64,000 nt of DNA from Lysobacteraceae bacterium (lineage in GTDB: Bacteria > Bdellovibrionota > UBA1018 > JAGTJX01). The position numbers and the translations under genes were made by a program. The notes under the pieces were generated by a model. The model was not told the DNA's origin. It searched no databases and was given only the letters and a program-made list of their open reading frames with translations. The stretch lies in assembly GCA_023657465.1 (NCBI GenBank), contig JAGTJX010000004.1, positions 90,904 to 154,903 of the forward strand. Direction: 5' to 3'. Numbering within the stretch: position 1 is the first letter of the stretch; every line of letters starts with the position of its first letter. Shown piece after piece: positions 17,960 through 27,146 of this stretch.

Positions 17960-19149
17960 AACTCCCTATCTATCTGGATCATCAAGCAACCACTCCAGTC
18001 GATTCTGAAGTTTTGAAGGAGATGCTGCCTTATTTCACAGAGAAGTTTGGAAACGCATCTAGCAGACATCATGAGTTTGGTTGGACAGCGGATTCTGCAG
18101 TTGAGAATGCTCGCTCGATGATTGCCGCTCTTATTGGTGCACAGCCTAAGGAAATCGTATTCACGAGTGGTGCGACCGAGAGCAATAATTTAGCGATCAT
18201 CGGTGGAGCACGCTCTTATCGTGATCGTGGCCGACACATCATCTGTACTAGTGTTGAACACGCATCGGTACTGAGTGCTGTAGAGTCACTGAAGATGGAA
18301 GGATTCGATGTTACGATTCTTCCAGTCGATCGTGATGGGCTCATCACTCTTGAGACATTGAAGAATGCTATTCGTCCAGACACGATCTTAGTCTCTGTGA
18401 TCCACGCAAACAATGAAGTGGGTTCGATCAATCAGATTCAAGAATTGGCAGCCTATACCAAATCCAAAAACATTCTATTTCATACAGATGCCAGCCAATC
18501 TGTAGGTAAGATCCCCTTTTCAGTGATTGATCTCGGAGTCGATCTCGCATCACTCTCTTCACATAAAATCTATGGACCTAAGGGTGTGGGTGCACTCTAT
18601 GTGAGATCGAAGCGCCCTAAGATTTATTTGGACCCGATTCTCCACGGTGGAGGCCACGAGCAAGGACTCAGAGCAGGAACGCTCAACGTTCCAGGCATCG
18701 TAGGATTCGGTAAGGCGCTTGAAATTGCGTGTAGTCACCTGGCTATAGAGTCCGCACGCATCACTTCACTTCGTGAGCGTCTCTATCAGGGACTCAGTCG
18801 CAGCATCTCGGGTGTTAAACTCAATGGATGTTCCACACAGAGAATCCCGGGCAATCTTAATATTTATATTCCTGGTGCCTTAGGCAACGCACTCATGATG
18901 GCTAATCCTGAGATTGCGTTCTCCTCAAGCTCTGCATGTAGTGAAGCCGATGGTAAGCCTTCACACGTACTGCGTGAGATGGGACTCACCGATGAACAAG
19001 CAGCGAGTTGCATCCGTTTTGGAGTTGGACGCACGACCACCACCGAAGAGATCGATTACGTCATAGAGAAAATTTCAAAAACAGCATTAGAACTCAGACA
19101 ACTTATATTTCAATCAGAAGTGAACGAACAAGAGGAGATCAGACCATGA
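17956..19149 (+). CDS. iscS: Cysteine desulfurase
   Basis: 397 aa. PLP enzyme that takes sulfur from cysteine for Fe-S and thio-modification. PLP Lys204 lies in SLSSHKIYGPKGVGALY and the persulfide Cys328 in FSSSSACSEADGKPSHVL, the loop typical of group I (IscS/NifS) enzymes; TSGATESNN and ILFHTDASQ are also present. ATGA overlaps on both sides (iscR upstream, A-type carrier downstream) leave no room for iscU, which normally follows. The scaffold must be encoded elsewhere or be of another type. Confidence 0.96.
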   Translation: MKLPIYLDHQATTPVDSEVLKEMLPYFTEKFGNASSRHHEFGWTADSAVENARSMIAALIGAQPKEIVFTSGATESNNLAIIGGARSYRDRGRHIICTSVEHASVLSAVESLKMEGFDVTILPVDRDGLITLETLKNAIRPDTILVSVIHANNEVGSINQIQELAAYTKSKNILFHTDASQSVGKIPFSVIDLGVDLASLSSHKIYGPKGVGALYVRSKRPKIYLDPILHGGGHEQGLRAGTLNVPGIVGFGKALEIACSHLAIESARITSLRERLYQGLSRSISGVKLNGCSTQRIPGNLNIYIPGALGNALMMANPEIAFSSSSACSEADGKPSHVLREMGLTDEQAASCIRFGVGRTTTTEEIDYVIEKISKTALELRQLIFQSEVNEQEEIRP

Positions 19150-19475
19150 TCGCAATTACAGACAAGGCAGCCAAAGAGATTAAACGGATTCAAACCACAG
19201 ACGAGACCGCTCGTGACGCTCACTTAAGGGTGATGGTTATCGGAGGCGGATGCTCAGGAATGAGTTACAAACTGGGATTCGATAAGGCGTTAGCAGCCGA
19301 AACCGATAAGACTTTTGAATACGATGGAGTGAAGCTCTTGGTTGATTCCAAAAGTTTCCTGTTCCTAGATGGTACGACACTTGATTTTAGTGATGGACTG
19401 AACGGCACAGGTTTTGTATTTAATAACCCTAATGCAAAACGCACTTGTGGGTGCGGTAACAGTTTTTCAGCTTAA
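19146..19475 (+). CDS. iscA: A-type iron-sulfur carrier (IscA/ErpA-like)
   Basis: 109 aa from ATG 19146, which overlaps the iscS stop; a longer reading frame reaching into iscS is not needed. The three conserved cysteines are C36 (GGGCSGM), C101 and C103 (TCGCG) in the standard C-x(n)-CGC arrangement. Carries clusters to apo-proteins. 12 bases to the ferredoxin gene. IscA, ErpA and SufA cannot be separated by eye. Confidence 0.92.
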   Translation: MIAITDKAAKEIKRIQTTDETARDAHLRVMVIGGGCSGMSYKLGFDKALAAETDKTFEYDGVKLLVDSKSFLFLDGTTLDFSDGLNGTGFVFNNPNAKRTCGCGNSFSA

Positions 19476-19487
19476 GGGTGTCTTCAC

Positions 19488-19784
19488 ATGCCAAAAATAA
19501 CTTTTGAGAACTTAAACGTAACCATCGAAGTGAGCAAAGGTGACACCATCTTAGATGCATCTATTGCTAACGATATTCCGATTCAACATGCATGCGGTGG
19601 CTTCTGTTCTTGTACGACTTGTCATGTCATCGTCAAAAAAGGAACAGAAAACCTAGCTCCCATGGAAGATGACGAACACGAGAGAATCCAAGGAGTCGAG
19701 CGTCAGTCGCCGACATCCAGACTGGGTTGCCAATCCCGCGTGATGGGTGACGTCGTAGTAGAAATAGTTAACATTGATCAGTAG
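19488..19784 (+). CDS. fdx: [2Fe-2S] ferredoxin, ISC type
   Basis: 98 aa. Adrenodoxin-like ferredoxin that donates electrons for cluster assembly. Ligands C36, C42, C45 and C81 fit C-x5-C-x2-C...C (HACGGFCSCTTC; RLGCQSR), with the extra non-ligand Cys seen in Isc ferredoxins. Short gap after iscA; likely last gene of the iscR-iscS-iscA-fdx unit. hscB, hscA and iscX are absent. Confidence 0.95.
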   Translation: MPKITFENLNVTIEVSKGDTILDASIANDIPIQHACGGFCSCTTCHVIVKKGTENLAPMEDDEHERIQGVERQSPTSRLGCQSRVMGDVVVEIVNIDQ

Positions 19785-19787
19785 ACT

Positions 19788-19803
19788 AGTGGGATGTCCC
19801 ACT
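19788..19803 (+). promoter_or_regulatory. Perfect palindrome spanning the start codon of the peptide-binding protein
   Basis: AGTGGGA-TG-TCCCACT, 16 bases, with the ATG at 19794-19796 at its centre. In RNA a 6-bp G/C-rich stem could hide the start codon in the loop; in DNA it could be a repressor site. No clear Shine-Dalgarno sequence lies at normal spacing. Confidence 0.45.
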
Positions 19804-21335
19804 GGTTTTCAATTCTTGCTCTAATACTCTCCTTTAATTCAGTTTTTGCTGAACATTCGGCCAAAAAGTTTTCTTTCCGTCTATCGGGCGAGCCTGAGAC
19901 ATTGGATTGGAATCTCGCTCATACGAGTGTCGAGACTCACCTCATGATGAACATGATGGATGGGTTGGTCACTCTCGATAACAAACTCAATGTGAAGCCG
20001 ATGCTTGCGACTGAGTGGGCAATCAGTTCGGATCAAAAAGTTTATACCTTCACCCTTCGTAAGAATGTGAAATGGTCTGATGGTGTCGAGCTCAAGGCCT
20101 CACACTTTGTCGATGGATGGAAGAGGCTTCTTTCTCGTGAGACAGGCGCATCGTACAGCTACTTGCTTTTCGATCTTGTAGGTGCTCAAGAATACTTCGA
20201 AGGTAAGATCTCTGACTTCACAAAAGTAGGCGTGAAGGCATTAGGTGCATACAAACTTCAAGTGACCTTAAAGAATCCAGTGCCTTATTGGATTACGATT
20301 CCTTCATTCTGGGTAACGTTTCCTATTCGCTCTGATCTGATCAAGAAATACGGAAAAAAATGGACTAAGCCTGGTAATCTCGTGACTCTGGGGATTCTTG
20401 TACTTGAGAAATACGAAATCGATCATAAGCTTGATTTCAAAACCAATCCTTACTACTGGAATTTGAAGACAAACGTCGAAGAGTGGTCTGGCATCATCAT
20501 TAAAGATGAGAACACGGCCGTCTCTCTCTATCAGTCGGGTAGATTAGACTTCGTGAATGATCTTCCGATTCTTTCACTGAAGAACAATCAGAATAATCCG
20601 GAATTGAAAGAATTCGCCTATCTCAAAACGGTTTACCTTGGATTCGCTGTCACTCGTCCTGAAGTGGCGAATGCAGGTCTCAGGCGTGCCATTGCAATGG
20701 CGATTGATAAATCAAAATTTGCAGAGATCCTCTATGGGAGACAGAAGCCTGCATCAAGCTTCGTTCCTCCTCCGCTCTTCGCTTCAGGTTCTAACTTGGG
20801 ACTGCCATTCTCCATTGAACGCGCGAAGAATGAGTTGAAGAAGATCGGCACTCTACCTAAGAATATTGAGCTTCTCATTCCTAACGTCGATAAGAACATG
20901 ATGGTCGCCCAATACATTCAAGGTGAACTGAAGAAGAACTTGGGGCTAGAAATAGCAATCCAAACTTACGATTACAAAACTTACCGTAAGCATATGGAGA
21001 GCCAGTCTGAGTCCATGTTCATGGCCTCTTGGGGGGCGGATTACCCAGACCCTGATAATTTTCTTTCAGTATTCCTAAGTCAATCCGGGAATAATCGCAC
21101 TCTCTTCAAAGACGATCCGTATGATTCTTGGGTGATTCAAGCGAGATCCATCTCGAATCAGAAGAAACGTGAAGAGCTCTATGAAATTGCTCAGAAGCGC
21201 ATGCTTCAAGATTATGCACCGATCATTCCACTCTATTATGAACCCAATCTGGTCTATGTGAAGCCTTCGATCGAAGGTCTCTTGATGGATCCCATGAACA
21301 ACTTGGACTTGAGACAAGTGAAAGTGAAAAATTGA
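19794..21335 (+). CDS. Periplasmic oligopeptide-binding protein (OppA/DppA family)
   Basis: 513 aa with a cleavable signal peptide (MSHWFSILALILSFNSVFA) and no lipobox. SBP_bac_5 fold: FSFRLSGEPETLDWNLAHTS at the start, KVYTFTLRKNVKWSDGVELKASHFV in the family position, and WGADYPDPDNFLSVFLSQSGNN near the end. Binds peptides for an ABC importer. The stop overlaps the TTG start of the transglycosylase gene. Matching permease genes oppB/oppC are on the opposite strand just beyond. The coupling to a murein hydrolase hints at cell-wall peptide uptake, but this is inference. Confidence 0.93.
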   Translation: MSHWFSILALILSFNSVFAEHSAKKFSFRLSGEPETLDWNLAHTSVETHLMMNMMDGLVTLDNKLNVKPMLATEWAISSDQKVYTFTLRKNVKWSDGVELKASHFVDGWKRLLSRETGASYSYLLFDLVGAQEYFEGKISDFTKVGVKALGAYKLQVTLKNPVPYWITIPSFWVTFPIRSDLIKKYGKKWTKPGNLVTLGILVLEKYEIDHKLDFKTNPYYWNLKTNVEEWSGIIIKDENTAVSLYQSGRLDFVNDLPILSLKNNQNNPELKEFAYLKTVYLGFAVTRPEVANAGLRRAIAMAIDKSKFAEILYGRQKPASSFVPPPLFASGSNLGLPFSIERAKNELKKIGTLPKNIELLIPNVDKNMMVAQYIQGELKKNLGLEIAIQTYDYKTYRKHMESQSESMFMASWGADYPDPDNFLSVFLSQSGNNRTLFKDDPYDSWVIQARSISNQKKREELYEIAQKRMLQDYAPIIPLYYEPNLVYVKPSIEGLLMDPMNNLDLRQVKVKN

Positions 21336-22210
21336 TTAAGAAGTTAGCACTCATCATTACTCTTTTTGTTTCTGGATGTGCGTACACACCGGAATTCTCT
21401 GCGGCGAAGCTCACTGACGAGGAGAGAAAAGATGTTTTGCTCTCTAAACTCAAGCTTGCAGGTGTACAGCAAGATTTTATCGATATGATTTTTAAAAGTC
21501 CAAGATTCAAGCTCGATTCTAAGTACATCAAGATGAGTGTGCTGATCTTTAAACTCAAGTCGGATTACACTCAGTTCTTACAAGGATACGTTGTAGCAAA
21601 CGGAAGGCTGTTTCTGAAGAAGTACAGAAAAGTATTTGCGAAAGTTGAGAAAATCTACGGAGTTCCAAAGGAAGTAATCACGGCACTCATCTCTGTCGAG
21701 ACAAGATTAGGTCGCAACACGGGATCTGAGAATATCGCGAGCGTGTTCTTCAGTCTTGCGATGGCTGATCAAGAGGATATCTGTAAGAGTTTGGTTGCAG
21801 AAGTCGAAGACGACATGAAACCCAAGATCCCAGAGCGTTGCCAGCGCAAGGCAGACTGGGCAAGGGGTGAGATCCTTTCGCTTCAAGATATGTACATTAA
21901 GCGCAGTATCCCAGTGGGTCAGCTCTCGGGGTCATTCGCAGGAGCGTTTGGACTGCCGCAATTCGTCCCATCTAGTTTCATGAAGTGGGCTTCTCCTGGT
22001 CCTTCGAACGATAGACTTGATCTCTATGAAGCAGACGATGCGATTACTTCCGTCGCAAATTATTTAAAAGTAAATGGCTGGACTATCAACACTGATGAGC
22101 AGCGAGCGGCACTCTTCCATTACAATCGTAGCCAAGATTACGGGAACACGATTCTGCAGCTAGCGGAGTTGCTAAAGGCAAAGCCTGTTTCAAAGAAGAA
22201 AAAAATCTAA
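21332..22210 (+). CDS. mltB: Lytic murein transglycosylase, MltB family, lipoprotein
   Basis: 292 aa from TTG 21332, which overlaps the preceding stop (TTGA); no better start is present and it yields a lipoprotein signal (MIKKLALIITLFVSGC, Cys16). Cleaves peptidoglycan glycan strands, leaving 1,6-anhydro ends. Family motifs: YGVPKEVITALISVETRLGR with the catalytic Glu in VETRLG, FAGAFGLPQFVPSSFMKWA, and the C-terminal SVANYLKVNGW and FHYNRS. Lies head-to-tail after the peptide-binding gene and converges on oppC. Confidence 0.92.
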   Translation: MIKKLALIITLFVSGCAYTPEFSAAKLTDEERKDVLLSKLKLAGVQQDFIDMIFKSPRFKLDSKYIKMSVLIFKLKSDYTQFLQGYVVANGRLFLKKYRKVFAKVEKIYGVPKEVITALISVETRLGRNTGSENIASVFFSLAMADQEDICKSLVAEVEDDMKPKIPERCQRKADWARGEILSLQDMYIKRSIPVGQLSGSFAGAFGLPQFVPSSFMKWASPGPSNDRLDLYEADDAITSVANYLKVNGWTINTDEQRAALFHYNRSQDYGNTILQLAELLKAKPVSKKKKI

Positions 22211-23031
22211 CCAATATCCACTCTGGATTGCTTCGGATCTAGCCAGTCCCTTAGTCCATCTCCTAAAAAATTAAAAGCAAGTAGCGTGATGAAGAGCGCA
22301 GCTCCTGGGAAAACAATCAAATGCGGATAGGTTTGAATCGCGCGGAACCCATCAGAGGCAAGTGTGCCCCAACTTGCATACGGTGGCTGAAGCCCAAGAC
22401 CTAAGAAGGACAAGAAACTCTCAGCCATGATGTTGTTGGGAATCTGAAACGAGAGCGCCACGATGATGGGCCCCCAAAGATTTGGGATGATGTGCCTGAA
22501 AAGAATGATGAAGTGTGAAGTCCCGATTGCACGAGCCGACTCGACATAAGGAAGTTCCTTGGCTTGCATGACAAGCCCTCGTACCAAACGAGCAGGTGTC
22601 GCCCACGAAGTGAGTGCAATCGCAGTAATGATTCCTGTCACACCCTTACCAAGAAGCATGAGGAGTAGAATTGCAATCAGCACCATGGGGAAGATCTGGA
22701 AGATATCTGTCACTCGCATGATCACGCCATCTACCCATCCACCGATGTAGCCTGAGATTGCGCCTAGTGTGAGACCAATGATGAGAGAGACAAGTGCAGT
22801 GAGTACTCCGACAGTGAGTGAGAGCCTCGCTCCATAAATAATTCTAGAGTAGAGATCTCTCCCCAGTACATCCGTGCCCATGAAGTGTTTCGCAGAACTG
22901 GTCTCTAATCTCTCCATGATATTCTGCTCATCATAAGTGTAACGAGTGACTTGAGGTGCAAGGATCGCAAGAGCTCCCATGATGAGGAGAAACGAAATCG
23001 AAATCTTGGAGAGAATGCCGAACTTCTTCAT
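22207..23031 (-). CDS. oppC: Peptide ABC transporter permease, OppC/DppC type
   Basis: 274 aa from the ATG at 23031 that overlaps the oppB stop (ATGA); a longer frame to 23058 would start inside oppB. N-terminal helix, then the OppC hallmark HFMGTDVLGRDLYSRIIYGAR, further helices, and the cytoplasmic EAA loop ESARAIGTSHFIILFRHIIPN that docks the ATPase. C-terminal NFLGDGLRDWLDPK is typical. No oppD/oppF ATPase genes follow; the 3' end meets mltB on the other strand by 4 bases. Confidence 0.94.
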   Translation of the reverse strand: MKKFGILSKISISFLLIMGALAILAPQVTRYTYDEQNIMERLETSSAKHFMGTDVLGRDLYSRIIYGARLSLTVGVLTALVSLIIGLTLGAISGYIGGWVDGVIMRVTDIFQIFPMVLIAILLLMLLGKGVTGIITAIALTSWATPARLVRGLVMQAKELPYVESARAIGTSHFIILFRHIIPNLWGPIIVALSFQIPNNIMAESFLSFLGLGLQPPYASWGTLASDGFRAIQTYPHLIVFPGAALFITLLAFNFLGDGLRDWLDPKQSRVDIG

Positions 23032-23945
23032 GTGAGTTTGATCCTGGGGTCTGCCCAAGTGTAGGCGATATCCGTGATGAAATTAGCGACGAGGAGGAAT
23101 ACGCCATAGAGAAGTGTAATACCCATGGTGACAGGATAATCTCTGTTGATGATGCTCGTGACGAAGTGCTTACCTACACCAGGAATTTGAAACACATATT
23201 CAATGACGAATGATCCGGTGAGGATGGCCGCGGTGAGAGGACCCAGGATCGTGAGCACAGGGATGAGAGCATTCTTAAGCGCATGCTTGTACAAAATTTT
23301 AAAAGGACTCACTCCCATGGACCTAGCGGTGCGGATGAAGTCGCGACTTAAGATCTCAAGGAGTCCCGCTCGCACGAGTCTTGCGATGGTGGCTGCAGGT
23401 CTGATCCCAAGAGTGATGATGGGAAGCACATAAGAGCTCGGTCCCTCAACAAGTGCTACAGGCAGGAGTTGCCACTTCACAGAGAAGAAGAGAATGAGCA
23501 CAGTGGCAATGAGATACGGTGGCAGACTCACACCAGAAATTGCAATGAAGGATGAAGTAAAATCAATCCAAGTGTCCTTCTTCCAAGCTGAGAGTACTCC
23601 AAGAATCACTCCCATTACGATAGAGAGAATGAGTGCCCCAAATCCCACAATGAGTGAATAGGGAAGCGACACGAGAATGAGTTCAGTCACGTCTTGGCCT
23701 TGGTATTGGAAGGATTCCTTGAGATCACCGTGAGCAACTCCTCCGATCCAATTCAAGTATTGATCCTTCAGCGGGAGATGAAGTCCGTACTTCTCTTCGA
23801 TCGCAGCTTGAATTTCTGGATGCCAGGACTTCTCGGAGTCAAACGGTCCACCGGGGACAAGCCGCAGTAGAAAAAAGATGCAAGTCGCTACGATCCATAA
23901 CGTCACTACCATTTCAATGAGTCTACGGATCACAAGACTCAGCAC
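23028..23945 (-). CDS. oppB: Peptide ABC transporter permease, OppB/DppB type
   Basis: 305 aa from GTG 23945, preferred because GGTGGAG lies about six bases upstream; a TTG at 23960 is the alternative. Begins IRRLIEMVVTLWIVATCIFF, LRLVPGGPFD as in the family. EAA loop: RTARSMGVSPFKILYKHALKN. About six membrane helices. The start overlaps the DUF429 stop (GTGCTGA) and the stop overlaps oppC. Confidence 0.94.
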   Translation of the reverse strand: MLSLVIRRLIEMVVTLWIVATCIFFLLRLVPGGPFDSEKSWHPEIQAAIEEKYGLHLPLKDQYLNWIGGVAHGDLKESFQYQGQDVTELILVSLPYSLIVGFGALILSIVMGVILGVLSAWKKDTWIDFTSSFIAISGVSLPPYLIATVLILFFSVKWQLLPVALVEGPSSYVLPIITLGIRPAATIARLVRAGLLEILSRDFIRTARSMGVSPFKILYKHALKNALIPVLTILGPLTAAILTGSFVIEYVFQIPGVGKHFVTSIINRDYPVTMGITLLYGVFLLVANFITDIAYTWADPRIKLT

Positions 23946-24706
23946 GGAATCTCCACCCAAGCACTCTGTTTGGGAAAAGTCTTAGGACGCTTCTCGCACT
24001 TCCCTTGTTCAGACAAGAATCCTGTGTAGCCGCAAATGAATGCGTCGTATGCGGTGAGGTTTTGACAGATTTTCTTAAAGTCTCCGTCATAGATGAAGAC
24101 TTGATGCTTACTCATGAGCCTGGTGAGGAGTTCTTTCCTGGCAGTAGGCCCACGCTCGAGTGATCGGATATTCTCTAGAACCTTTGGAGAAATTTTCAAG
24201 CTCTCGCCTAGCTTCAGTGTTGAGATCTTGGGATTAGCTTCAAGCAGTGTGAACTTTTTCAGCTTATTCTTAAGATAAACCATTCTTGCAGTGAGTGGTG
24301 CACGACTGCCACCTAAGGTCTCATCCACTTCAAACGGATAGCGTCTTAACCAGAGATCCACAGGTCTCATCGTATAAGGTGTCACATGATTATTTTTGGC
24401 GAATGCTTTCATCCACTTGGCTTCTGGATTTCTACAGTCGGTCACTGATCCGCACTTCTCTTTGGTACACGGAGCACAAGGCGGAAACGAAGTCGGGACA
24501 TTCGAAGTCAGTACATTGCCTTTGCCTTGGTAGGGAGTGAGGCAATCGAGGAGTTGTTCATCACCCGAGATATCTTCATCAGGTCCAATGCCTTCAATGA
24601 GGTTGAGTAAGAAAACTCGGTCTTCTTTTTTGAAATACTCGAGTACACAGAGAGTTGTTTTTTGGTTCTTGGCTCCCGACAGTTCTAGACCTAGATATTT
24701 TGTCAT
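23939..24706 (-). CDS. DUF429-like protein (RNase H-fold predicted nuclease)
   Basis: 255 aa, cytoplasmic. Begins LGLELSGAKNQKTTLCVLEY, an RNase H-like first strand with an acidic residue; the C-terminal YDAFICGYTGFL resembles the DALxCAxTA block of DUF429 proteins. A Cys-rich stretch (CAPCTKEKCGSVTDC, about 76-90) could bind metal or an Fe-S cluster and is a distinctive addition. The family is only predicted to be nucleolytic. ATG start one base after the GHMP kinase stop; overlaps oppB. Confidence 0.6.
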   Translation of the reverse strand: MTKYLGLELSGAKNQKTTLCVLEYFKKEDRVFLLNLIEGIGPDEDISGDEQLLDCLTPYQGKGNVLTSNVPTSFPPCAPCTKEKCGSVTDCRNPEAKWMKAFAKNNHVTPYTMRPVDLWLRRYPFEVDETLGGSRAPLTARMVYLKNKLKKFTLLEANPKISTLKLGESLKISPKVLENIRSLERGPTARKELLTRLMSKHQVFIYDGDFKKICQNLTAYDAFICGYTGFLSEQGKCEKRPKTFPKQSAWVEIPC

Positions 24707-24707
24707 A

Positions 24708-25784
24708 CTAGGAGAGCGAAGGCTTGACGCTCACTCCATAAGGAACCGCATGAAACGGGAGGTGTCTGATGTCAGTGCCAGAAGTCACTGCTTCGATGAT
24801 CTCGGCTTTGATTTCGTCATTAGATTCCTTGAGAATGAGGAAGAAGCATCCGCCTCCACCTGCACCACAGACTTTGTAAGCGATGTCCTTAGTGATCTTC
24901 TCAGCGCGCTTGAACGCTTGATCCATCTCAGGAGTGCTGATGCCAGGAGCGAGTTGCCTGCGAGCTGCCCACTCGCTACGAATCGCTTCAATGATGCCGT
25001 TCCAGTCACCCTTCGAGAGAGCTCGATTGAGATCAAGAGTGGATGAAGTGATGGACTCGAGATGCTTGCGCACTTCGACCTTTTTGTCGAAGAAGTCTTT
25101 GAAAACTTGCCAGTTATTGATTCCAGAATTGCGTGAGAGTCCTGAGTAAAACAGGATCATGCGTGACTGTAGATCCTGAAGTAACTCTGCTCCGAAGTCG
25201 TTGCGTTTATGTTGGAACACACCCCATTCAATGGATTGTAATCCGCCGTAAACAGCGCCGTAGTAATCTTGTAGTCCTGCTGGAGCTTGAATGACTCTGC
25301 TCTCGACGTCCTTAGCGACAGAGATGAATCTCTCGCCATCCAGCTCGGATTCTACTTTTCCAGAGAGCCAGCAAGAGAGCGCTGCAATGATAGATACACA
25401 GAGAGCCGATGATCCGCCAAGCCCTGCACCCGCAGGTGATGTCGCGCGTGTAGAGACCATCAGTGAACTCTTGGGATTGAATGATCCGTCTTCCTTCTTC
25501 AGATGATAAAAATATTCTGTGAGGAGTTGATGAAGGACAAGCTGTGGAATTGTTTTTTGCTTCTCCAGCTCAGACCATTTGATTTTGAGTTCTGTGTTTT
25601 GGTCAGAGGATTTAAAAGTAACGGTGCCTTGTCCATCCTGAGTTTCAACGAGTTCTGTTTCAGCGAAGAGATCGATCCCTAGATTAGTAGTCACTGCTCC
25701 GGGAATCATCAAATACAAAGGCCAGATGTCCACCGTACCGCCAGAGAGGTCTACGCGTACGGGAGCAACTGATTTAATGTTCAT
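24708..25784 (-). CDS. GHMP family sugar kinase (HddA-like)
   Basis: 358 aa. GHMP fold: N-terminal APVRVDLSGGTVDIWP, ATP loop SPAGAGLGGSSALCVS (about 115-130), and the C-terminal motif CGAGGGGCFFLIL. The closest general match in layout is D-glycero-alpha-D-manno-heptose-7-phosphate kinase and fucose/galactose kinases. A heptose role would fit an LPS-bearing cell, but the substrate cannot be fixed by eye. The ATG overlaps the hpt stop by 11 bases. Confidence 0.8.
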   Translation of the reverse strand: MNIKSVAPVRVDLSGGTVDIWPLYLMIPGAVTTNLGIDLFAETELVETQDGQGTVTFKSSDQNTELKIKWSELEKQKTIPQLVLHQLLTEYFYHLKKEDGSFNPKSSLMVSTRATSPAGAGLGGSSALCVSIIAALSCWLSGKVESELDGERFISVAKDVESRVIQAPAGLQDYYGAVYGGLQSIEWGVFQHKRNDFGAELLQDLQSRMILFYSGLSRNSGINNWQVFKDFFDKKVEVRKHLESITSSTLDLNRALSKGDWNGIIEAIRSEWAARRQLAPGISTPEMDQAFKRAEKITKDIAYKVCGAGGGGCFFLILKESNDEIKAEIIEAVTSGTDIRHLPFHAVPYGVSVKPSLS

Positions 25785-26310
25785 TTTCTATATATCCAAT
25801 GAACGGAAGTCCGCGATATTTTTCATTGAAGTCGAGTCCGTAGCCTACGACGAATTCGTTTCCGATTTTGAATCCATAGTAGTCGAGTTGAATTTCTGCT
25901 TTGAGTGCAGCAGGTTTGTAGAGAAGAGAGCAAACTTTAATAGAAGCTGGGTTACGTGCTCTCAGTGCATTGAGAATGTACTTGAGCGTGTAGCCTGAGT
26001 CGACGATGTCTTCGAACACAATGATGTGTTTGCCTGCGAGAGGCTCGTTAATATCGAGAGTGATTTTGACTTCGCCAGAAGATTGCATCGATCCACCGTA
26101 GCTGGAGAGCCCTAAAAATTCACAAGTAACAGGCTGTTCGATGTGGCGAACGATGTCTGAGAAGAATACGAAACTGCCTTTTAAGATACAAATCGCTGCG
26201 ATGTCACGTCCTTGGTAGTCGCTGTTGATTTCGAGAGCGAGTTCTTTGACCCTGGATTGGAGTTTCACTTCTGGGATCAAAACCTTAGGTTCAGTCGTAA
26301 TTTTTGCCAT
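25774..26310 (-). CDS. hpt: Hypoxanthine (guanine) phosphoribosyltransferase
   Basis: 178 aa. Salvages hypoxanthine/guanine to IMP/GMP with PRPP. The PRPP loop is VFEDIVDSGYTLKYIL; ICILKGSFVFFSDI and the flexible-loop LSSYGGSMQSSGEV are also present, with FVVGYGLDFNEKYRGLPFIG at the C-terminus. Third in the tdk-upp-hpt salvage run, 14 bases after upp. Confidence 0.95.
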   Translation of the reverse strand: MAKITTEPKVLIPEVKLQSRVKELALEINSDYQGRDIAAICILKGSFVFFSDIVRHIEQPVTCEFLGLSSYGGSMQSSGEVKITLDINEPLAGKHIIVFEDIVDSGYTLKYILNALRARNPASIKVCSLLYKPAALKAEIQLDYYGFKIGNEFVVGYGLDFNEKYRGLPFIGYIENEH

Positions 26311-26324
26311 GGATTATGTTTAAC

Positions 26325-27146
26325 CTAGACGTAGGAATTATTCAAAACTTCTCCAAAGCCACCGCCGCCTGGGACGATGTATTGTTTGGAGTTTAATCCC
26401 TTTTCTTCATCCCAGCGCTCACCGGGCGTAGTTTTCAGCACAGAAGCAGGTGATAAACCGCGATCCAGTCTGATGGCATAAACCACTAAGTCAGGATGCT
26501 GGTAGAGAACATTCTTGAGATACTCTGGAGTGATAATGCAGTGCATGCTTATGAACTTCTTCACCCTACCTGAGTCCTTATAGAGATCGATCGCTTCCAC
26601 GATGGTGGAGCCTGTAGCGCCCATGGGATCAGGGAAGAGGACGATGGAGTCTTTCACATCGCCGCCTATTTTGTGTCCGGAGACATGGCTGCCAGTGACT
26701 TTCTCTGATGAGTCCGTCTTGCGCGCGATGCTGATGTGATCTTGTCTCACGAGATCTGGACTCAAAAAATAATTAAGAGCTGTGTAACAGACGTGTGAAG
26801 GGAGTGTGCCCGCACGAGCGAGATTGACTGCGACTGCCTTGGTTTTGGGATCGATCACAGGTCCTTCGTACACCGCTTCAGGATGCGATGTGATCATACG
26901 AGTAGGGATCTTGGCTCTCGTCACTGGGAACTCTGCGTTTACTACGATCTTCAGCAACGCTTGATAGAGTGTCGTGATGAGTTCGTTGATGACGGGCTGT
27001 TTGGTTTTCTCACTACAGAGTTCAGCCAAATGTGAAATCAAAAAAGTATCTGAGAGAATGTGAACATTCTTTCCGTAGTGATGCTTAATTTCTGAGAGTT
27101 GGTAACTGTAACTCTCGTACTGGCAGTCCATTTTTGATGATCCCAT
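26325..27146 (-). CDS. upp: Uracil phosphoribosyltransferase
   Basis: 273 aa if started at ATG 27146, or 268 aa from ATG 27131; both lie inside the tdk 3' end (47-62 base overlap) and no later start precedes the conserved N-terminus [19 protein letters not shown]. Makes UMP from uracil and PRPP. PRPP loop: [18 protein letters not shown]-terminal uracil loop [10 protein letters not shown]. About 60 residues longer than E. coli Upp (extra loops around 95-180), more like longer UPRTases. Confidence 0.9.
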   Translation of the reverse strand: MGSSKMDCQYESYSYQLSEIKHHYGKNVHILSDTFLISHLAELCSEKTKQPVINELITTLYQALLKIVVNAEFPVTRAKIPTRMITSHPEAVYEGPVIDPKTKAVAVNLARAGTLPSHVCYTALNYFLSPDLVRQDHISIARKTDSSEKVTGSHVSGHKIGGDVKDSIVLFPDPMGATGSTIVEAIDLYKDSGRVKKFISMHCIITPEYLKNVLYQHPDLVVYAIRLDRGLSPASVLKTTPGERWDEEKGLNSKQYIVPGGGGFGEVLNNSYV

